The translations under genes were made by a program, and so were the position numbers. Shown here one piece after another: positions 50,413-54,384 of a DNA stretch of 54,384 bases. This DNA is from Caldifarciminota bacterium (lineage in GTDB: Bacteria; Hydrothermota; Hydrothermia; LBFQ01): assembly GCA_027003075.1 (NCBI GenBank), contig JALWYV010000034.1:1-54384 (forward strand), read 5' to 3'. The notes beneath the pieces were generated by a model. The model was not told where the DNA came from and did not search any database. It saw only the letters and a program-made list of their open reading frames with translations. Numbering within the stretch: the first letter of the stretch is position 1; every line of letters starts with the position of its first letter.

Positions 50413-50850
50413 ATGACCGAGAAACTGGATGAATTCATAAAGAACGAGGGGGTAATTCTCCCCAAGGACTTCGTGGTAGAGGTTTATGCTCAGGTTTTGA
50501 AATTTGCCGGTGGACTGGCAGGTCTCCTTCAGGCCGGCTCAAAAAAGGCCGGTGTAAGCGCCGCAAAGGCCCTCTCGCCTTACATATCCGAGGAGGAGGC
50601 TGCATCCAACCTGAAGGAGGTGGTTGAGGAGTTTTTCAGGAAGGCGGGGTTCGGTGAGATAGAGGTTGAGGTGGGAGATTCTGAGGTAGTTATGAACGTT
50701 AAAGACAGCTTCCTTCTGAAAGCCCACAAAAAGCCCGAAGTGGCTCTCCGTCCTCTGGCCGGTGCCGCCGAAGGGTTCATAGGAGAAGTGATGGGTAAAA
50801 AAACGAAAACAAAGATAGACGGAACCCGTATAGTGATAAACCTCGGATAG
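50413..50850 (+). CDS. V4R-like small protein
   Basis: 145 residues, partly recognised. The layout fits a V4R (vinyl-4-reductase) small-molecule-binding domain: a helical N-terminus (VEVYAQVLKFAGGLAGLLQAGSKKAG), then VEEFFRKAGFGEIEVEVGDSEVVMNVKDSF, and the end PLAGAAEGFIGEVMGKKTKTKIDGTRIVIN. The metal-binding cysteines of many V4R domains are absent. An AGGAGGG site precedes the ATG, 10 bases after the Roadblock stop. Roadblock and V4R domains are often linked in archaea and some bacteria. Ligand and partner unknown. Confidence 0.7.
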   Translation: MTEKLDEFIKNEGVILPKDFVVEVYAQVLKFAGGLAGLLQAGSKKAGVSAAKALSPYISEEEAASNLKEVVEEFFRKAGFGEIEVEVGDSEVVMNVKDSFLLKAHKKPEVALRPLAGAAEGFIGEVMGKKTKTKIDGTRIVINLG

Positions 50851-51450
50851 ATGCTTTTACTCGTAGGACTGCTCAAGATAGCCCGGCTCCAATACGATGG
50901 TGGAGGAGACTGGTACAACGACCCCGAAATCCTGCCGAACATAACGAAAGCATTTAACGCCAGAGTTTCCCCCGTTTTTGATACCCTTCCCTACAGTGTT
51001 AGACCTTCATCTCCAGAAATATACGAGTACCCTATTCTGTTCATGACGGGACACGGGAAGGTCGTCTTTTCAGAAAAGGACGCGAAGAACCTGCGTCGCT
51101 ACCTCCTCAACGGTGGGTTCCTGTACGTTGACGACGACTACGGCCTTGACGAACACTTCCGGAGAGAGATAAAGAAGGTACTTCCGGAGTACGAATTGGT
51201 TGAGATACCCCCGGAGCATCCCATCTTTCACATCTTCTACGATCAGTCCCTTCCCAAAGTTCACGAGCATTATCCGGGACCACCTAAGGCTTACGGTATA
51301 TTCGTTAAAGGAAGACTCGTGGTGTTCTATACGTGGAACTCTAACGTCTCAGATGGCTGGACCGACCGCTACGGCGATCCTCCGGACATACGGGAGAAGG
51401 CCATCCGTATGGGCATAAACATCCTAATGTACTCTCTGGTCGGGATATAG
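50851..51450 (+). CDS. DUF4159-domain protein
   Basis: 199 residues. Matches the DUF4159 pattern: RLQYDGGGDWYNDPEILPNI near the start, then YPILFMTGHGKVVFSEKDAKNLRRYLLNGGFLYVDDDYG, PPEHPIFHIFYD and the end YTWNSNVSDGWTDRYGD. The ATG follows the V4R stop directly, so the three genes are one unit. The fold resembles class I glutamine amidotransferase-like domains without an obvious nucleophile. A short hydrophobic start (MLLLVGLL) is too brief to call a signal peptide. DUF4159 proteins often accompany von Willebrand and MoxR-type genes; none is here. Confidence 0.88.
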   Translation: MLLLVGLLKIARLQYDGGGDWYNDPEILPNITKAFNARVSPVFDTLPYSVRPSSPEIYEYPILFMTGHGKVVFSEKDAKNLRRYLLNGGFLYVDDDYGLDEHFRREIKKVLPEYELVEIPPEHPIFHIFYDQSLPKVHEHYPGPPKAYGIFVKGRLVVFYTWNSNVSDGWTDRYGDPPDIREKAIRMGINILMYSLVGI

Positions 51451-51457
51451 ACCCCCG

Positions 51458-51463
51458 TAAAAT
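51458..51463 (+). promoter_or_regulatory. -10 box for biotin carboxylase
   Basis: TAAAAT ends 7 bases before the GTG at 51471, which favours the GTG over the ATG at 51462 (whose first bases are part of this box). Confidence 0.5.
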
Positions 51464-51470
51464 GGGCGGC

Positions 51471-52925
51471 GTGAAGGTCCTCATAGCCAACAGGGGGGAG
51501 ATAGCCCTGCGTATTCACCGTACGCTGTCGGAGATCGGAATGCGAAGTGTGGGGATATACACGGAGCCGGATAAGGACTGGCCCTTCGTTTACGAGCTGG
51601 ACGAGGTCTACCCGATAGACTCCTACCTCAACATGGACGCCGTAGTAGAGGTTGCCCTTAAGAGTGGTGCGAAGTACGTCCATCCCGGGTACGGATTCCT
51701 GTCCGAGAACCCGGAGTTTGCCCGGAAGGTGAGGGAGGCAGGCCTGATGTTCGTAGGTCCCGACCCCGAAGCCATGGAGATGGTGGGGGATAAGGCGAAG
51801 GCGAAGGAGGTGGCCCGGAGGGTCGGTGTGCCAACGGTGCCGGGGTCGGAGCCGTCTGACGACCCCGACTTCATACTGGAGCAGATAGAACGCATAGGAC
51901 TACCTATCCTCCTGAAGGCCGTGGCCGGGGGTGGCGGCAAGGGTATGCGGATCATCAGGGAGGGGGGTAATTTGAAGGAGACGGTACAGTCAGCGATGAG
52001 GGAGGCCCTCGGTGCCTTCGGGGATCCACGCCTCATGGTTGAGAGGTTCGTATTCCCGGCCCGGCACATAGAGGTTCAGGTTATAGCGGACAGGCACGGG
52101 AACGTCCTTATCCTCGGGGAGAGGGAGTGCTCCCTTCAAAGGAGACACCAGAAGATACTTGAGGAGACACCATCTACCGCCTTAAACGAGGATCTCAGGA
52201 GCAAACTCTTTGATTACGCCCGGAGGATAGTTGAGGGGGTAGGGTACACCAACGCCGGAACGGTTGAGTTCCTGTACGACGAGGAGCGAAAGGAGTTCTA
52301 CTTCCTTGAGGTAAACGCCCGCCTTCAGGTGGAGCATCCCGTTACGGAGATGGTTACGGGTCTGGATCTGGTCAGGCTCCAGATGGACGTGGCCATGGGG
52401 AAGGAACTCCCCTTAAAACAGGAGGACGTGGTATTCCGTGGACACTCCGTGGAGGTAAGGCTATACGCCGAGGATCCGGAGAGGGATTTCCTGCCCTCCT
52501 CGGGGAAACTTGAGGCCCTTGAGTTCCCCATAATGCCCGGCCTGCGGATAGATACGGGTGTAATGGAGGGGACGGAGGTGTCCCATCTGTACGACCCCAT
52601 GATAGCGAAGGTCATAGTACACGCCCCGGACAGAGATCAGGCCCGCAGGAGGCTCATCAACGCCCTGAAGCGGATACTCCTCTTCGGTCCGAAGACCAAC
52701 CTCCACTTCCTCGTATACCTCCTTGAGAGCGAAGAGTACACCTCCGGGAGGACCTACACTCATACTGTCGGAGATCTTCTGAGGCGTTACCTATCGGAGG
52801 AATTCAAACTTCCGGAAGATATCGCGGAGTTCGTCAGAAACCTGAGAGTAGGGAGGAGGGCCACCGTATCGGAGGTCGTGGAGGACTCTCTCTTTGTACG
52901 GGTCAGGCCCGGGATCTATCCCTGA
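51471..52925 (+). CDS. accC: Biotin carboxylase
   Basis: ATP-dependent carboxylation of biotin carried on a partner protein, for acetyl-CoA, propionyl-CoA or a related carboxylase. 484 residues from GTG (487 from ATG at 51462), longer than the usual 449 through a C-terminal tail. KVLIANRGEIALRI, the ATP-grasp loop KAVAGGGGKGMRI, EVQVIADRHGNV, ERECSLQRRHQKILEE and FLEVNARLQVEHPVTE with the catalytic glutamate and arginine. No biotin carrier or carboxyltransferase gene is adjacent. The methylmalonyl-CoA mutase 1.3 kb downstream makes propionyl-CoA carboxylase plausible. The 3' end overlaps the convergent sufU by 23 bases. Confidence 0.95.
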   Translation: MKVLIANRGEIALRIHRTLSEIGMRSVGIYTEPDKDWPFVYELDEVYPIDSYLNMDAVVEVALKSGAKYVHPGYGFLSENPEFARKVREAGLMFVGPDPEAMEMVGDKAKAKEVARRVGVPTVPGSEPSDDPDFILEQIERIGLPILLKAVAGGGGKGMRIIREGGNLKETVQSAMREALGAFGDPRLMVERFVFPARHIEVQVIADRHGNVLILGERECSLQRRHQKILEETPSTALNEDLRSKLFDYARRIVEGVGYTNAGTVEFLYDEERKEFYFLEVNARLQVEHPVTEMVTGLDLVRLQMDVAMGKELPLKQEDVVFRGHSVEVRLYAEDPERDFLPSSGKLEALEFPIMPGLRIDTGVMEGTEVSHLYDPMIAKVIVHAPDRDQARRRLINALKRILLFGPKTNLHFLVYLLESEEYTSGRTYTHTVGDLLRRYLSEEFKLPEDIAEFVRNLRVGRRATVSEVVEDSLFVRVRPGIYP

Positions 52926-53286
52926 TACTCCGCAGGGCCGTCTTAACGGCGCTGAGGGATACGGTACTGCATTTCGGCCTCATCCTGACCAGCTCTTCAC
53001 CTATCATCTCCACTATGTGATCCACGCCCATGGCCGTGACCTCATCTACGGTCCTGTTTCTGATCCTGTCCATCAGCAGGTCGGCGGTAGACTGGCTTAT
53101 CGTACATCCCTCCCCCTCAAAGCGGGCGTCCACGACCTTTCCGTCCTCCACCTTCAGGTACACCCTCACCACGTCACCACATCCGGGGTTTCCGGCGGCC
53201 CCCGATACGACCCCCTCCCCCTCAAGCCTTCCCCGATTTCTGGGACGCCTGTACCGGTAGAGCAGTTCCTCTATTATCTCGTTCAA
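52903..53286 (-). CDS. sufU: SufU/IscU-type iron-sulfur scaffold protein
   Basis: Scaffold on which iron-sulfur clusters are assembled, or a zinc-dependent sulfur acceptor. 127 residues from TTG. Ligands are C36 and D38 (NPGCGD), C61 (GEGCTISQS) and C106 (RPKCSTVSLSAV). The start is the TTG at 53286, overlapping the TGA of the sulfurtransferase gene (TTGA) and preceded by GAGAGGAG. A longer reading from 53397 would lie inside the upstream gene. Coupling to a sulfurtransferase suggests sulfur delivery; no cysteine desulfurase is in view. Its 3' end overlaps accC. Confidence 0.93.
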   Translation of the reverse strand: MNEIIEELLYRYRRPRNRGRLEGEGVVSGAAGNPGCGDVVRVYLKVEDGKVVDARFEGEGCTISQSTADLLMDRIRNRTVDEVTAMGVDHIVEMIGEELVRMRPKCSTVSLSAVKTALRSIRDRSRA

Positions 53287-54128
53287 GGCTCCTCTCCCCT
53301 CTTTATCGGCACCCTGACCATGTTCCCCCACTCCGTCCAGGAGCCGTCGTAGTTCCGCACCTCCGGGTAGCCGAGGAGGTACTTGAGGACGAACCACGTT
53401 AGGGCCGACCTCTCCCCTATCCGGCAGTAGGTTATGACCTCCCTGTCGGGCGTTATACCCTTCCCCTCGTACAGCCTCTTTAACTCCTCCTCACTCCTGA
53501 AGGTCCAGTCCTCGTTTACGTTCAAACCCCACGGCAGGTTTACGGCTCCGGGTATGTGACCTCCCCTCTGCGCCCCCTCCTGCGGGTAGTCGGGCATGTG
53601 GATTAACTTCCCGGTGTACTCGTCGGGAGATCGGACGTCAACTAAGGCGAAATCCTGAGACAGGAGCAACCGGTTCAGTATGTCGTAGGCGTACGCCCTT
53701 ATATCCTCGTCGGGTGGAGAAGCGATGTACGTGGTGGGTGGATATGTGGGAACCTCCTTGCTCTTAGGCTTGCCCTCCATCTCCCACTTTTTCCTTCCAC
53801 CGTCCATTATGCGGACGTCCTTGTGGCCGTAGTACTTCATGAGCCAGAAGAAGTAGCACGCCCACCAGTTGGACTTGTCGCCGTAGAGGACGACCGTGGT
53901 GTCGTTGGAGATGCCGAGCCGGGACATGAGAGCCTCAAAACCCTTCCGGTCAACCACGTCCCTGACGTCCTGCCTCTGGGCATCCCTCTCCCATACCACC
54001 TGTACTGCCCCCGGAACGTGCCACTCGTGATAGAGCAGCACGTCCTCGCTGACTTCAACTATGCGCACATTGCTGTCCTCAAGGTGTTCAAGGACCCAGT
54101 CGGTAGTTACCAGAACTTTCTTCCTCAT
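53283..54128 (-). CDS. sseA: Thiosulfate/3-mercaptopyruvate sulfurtransferase, two rhodanese domains
   Basis: 281 residues, the standard two-domain length. The N-terminal inactive domain holds WVLEHLEDSNVRIVEVSEDV and DTTVVLYGDKSNWWACYFFWLMKYYGH. The C-terminal catalytic domain holds FALVDVRSPDEYTGK, GHIPGAVNLPWG and the active-site loop ITYCRIGERSALTWF with the persulfide cysteine. The CRIGERS loop is nearer thiosulfate sulfurtransferases than mercaptopyruvate enzymes. TATAAT ends 8 bases before the ATG. It is coupled to sufU. Confidence 0.95.
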   Translation of the reverse strand: MRKKVLVTTDWVLEHLEDSNVRIVEVSEDVLLYHEWHVPGAVQVVWERDAQRQDVRDVVDRKGFEALMSRLGISNDTTVVLYGDKSNWWACYFFWLMKYYGHKDVRIMDGGRKKWEMEGKPKSKEVPTYPPTTYIASPPDEDIRAYAYDILNRLLLSQDFALVDVRSPDEYTGKLIHMPDYPQEGAQRGGHIPGAVNLPWGLNVNEDWTFRSEEELKRLYEGKGITPDREVITYCRIGERSALTWFVLKYLLGYPEVRNYDGSWTEWGNMVRVPIKRGEEP

Positions 54129-54136
54129 ACGTGGCT

Positions 54137-54142
54137 ATTATA
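54137..54142 (-). promoter_or_regulatory. -10 box for the sulfurtransferase-sufU unit
   Basis: Perfect TATAAT on the minus strand, 8 bases before the ATG at 54128. Confidence 0.65.
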
Positions 54143-54197
54143 AAGCCGACCAAAATGGTCAGGATTTGTCCCGTTTCGGACGAGGCGGCGGCAACCT

Positions 54198-54203
54198 TAA
54201 AAT
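54198..54203 (+). promoter_or_regulatory. -10 box for methylmalonyl-CoA mutase
   Basis: TAAAAT 18-19 bases before the ATG at 54223; an in-frame TTG at 54214 would restore the short spacing. Confidence 0.4.
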
Positions 54204-54222
54204 TCCGTACTTTTGGACGTTA

Positions 54223-54384
54223 TGAAGAAGAAGTACATCACCTCCTCCGGCATAGATATAAAGGAGCTTTACACGGACGAGGACCTGAAGGACTTTGACC
54301 CCAAGGAGAAGCTCGGCCTTCCGGGGCAGCCCCCCTTCACCCGCGGCGTATATCCCAACATGTACAGGGGCCGCCTCTGGACGA
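54223..54384 (+). CDS. Methylmalonyl-CoA mutase large subunit, N-terminal part (cut by window end)
   Basis: First 54 codons only. The sequence [18 protein letters not shown], then [24 protein letters not shown], is the characteristic N-terminal arm of B12-dependent methylmalonyl-CoA mutase, with the [15 protein letters not shown] substrate-channel motif. It interconverts succinyl-CoA and methylmalonyl-CoA. The gene runs off the right edge; whether it is fused to the B12 domain is not visible. Start ATG at 54223 (TTG at 54214 possible). Confidence 0.93.

Noticed and set aside
52894-53352. 152-codon plus-strand frame overlapping the end of accC and opposite sufU
   Set aside because: The minus-strand scaffold protein keeps all its cysteine ligands; the plus frame is His/Pro-rich and unsupported.
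53287-53397. N-terminal extension of the SufU-like protein to 53397
   Set aside because: It lies within the sulfurtransferase coding region and matches nothing in the family; the TTG at 53286 has a ribosome site and overlaps the stop.
1-54384. Mobile elements, prophage genes, toxin-antitoxin pairs or cas genes
   Set aside because: I looked for transposase, integrase, restriction and Cas motifs on both strands and found none.

Overview
This window looks like part of the chromosome of a thermophilic, probably diderm bacterium from a poorly described lineage. The proteins are rich in Lys, Glu and Arg. There are two lipoprotein signals, and one protease carries a beta-barrel-like N-terminal region. 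I cannot fix the phylum from sequence alone; candidate phyla such as WOR-3 or Hydrothermae would fit. Genes are packed very tightly, and no insertion sequence, phage or plasmid gene was recognised.

Layout. 1-382: non-coding or decayed DNA, with a weak TPR-like remnant. 383-12767 (minus): the operon tRNA-Trp, rpmG, secE, nusG, rplK, rplA, rplJ, rplL, rpoB, rpoC, closed by an intrinsic terminator. 12.8-27.3 kb: housekeeping and metabolic genes in short transcription units: a TPR membrane protein, rsmE, folK, a Memo/radical-SAM pair, purA with divIVA-like and usp genes, a DUF72 protein, an acyl-CoA dehydrogenase, a solute-binding lipoprotein, a membrane Clp-fold protease, and the nuoB-ribA-unknown-queE operon. 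27.5-29.9 kb: a large pentapeptide-repeat membrane protein whose AT-rich first half holds twenty 33-bp tandem units. 30-48 kb: RNase R, a band-7 protein, purS, korB, hutI, thiL, a double parvulin lipoprotein, an RNA m5C methyltransferase, a barrel-SppA fusion, sdhB, tRNA-Ser, tRNA-Asp, a Gfo/Idh oxidoreductase, a thioesterase, a saccharopine-reductase-like gene, dxs and tRNA-Thr. 47.8-49.5 kb: hpt, coaD and an endonuclease III-like glycosylase. 49.57-49.93 kb: a CRISPR array of five identical repeats with no cas gene in view. 50-54.4 kb: Roadblock, V4R-like and DUF4159 genes, biotin carboxylase, a SufU-like scaffold with a sulfurtransferase, and the start of methylmalonyl-CoA mutase.

The most striking signal is the gene-start grammar. 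About twenty genes that begin a transcription unit have a TATAAT, TAGAAT or TAAAAT box ending 6-10 bases before the start codon and no Shine-Dalgarno, so their mRNAs should be leaderless. Internal operon genes instead use AGGAGG-type sites or ATGA/TAATG overlaps. Three tRNA genes follow the same geometry, with only a few bases of predicted 5' leader. Two protein genes begin 1-3 bases after a mature tRNA 3' end. Convergent neighbours share stop codons or overlap, leaving no room for terminators.

Many multi-subunit enzymes are represented by a single subunit (NuoB, KorB, SdhB, PurS, biotin carboxylase), which suggests dispersed operons as in Aquifex. Biotin carboxylase, methylmalonyl-CoA mutase, acyl-CoA dehydrogenase, KorB and SdhB are consistent with acyl-CoA, propionyl-CoA and reductive or oxidative TCA chemistry. 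All functional calls rest on motifs read by eye; no database search was run.
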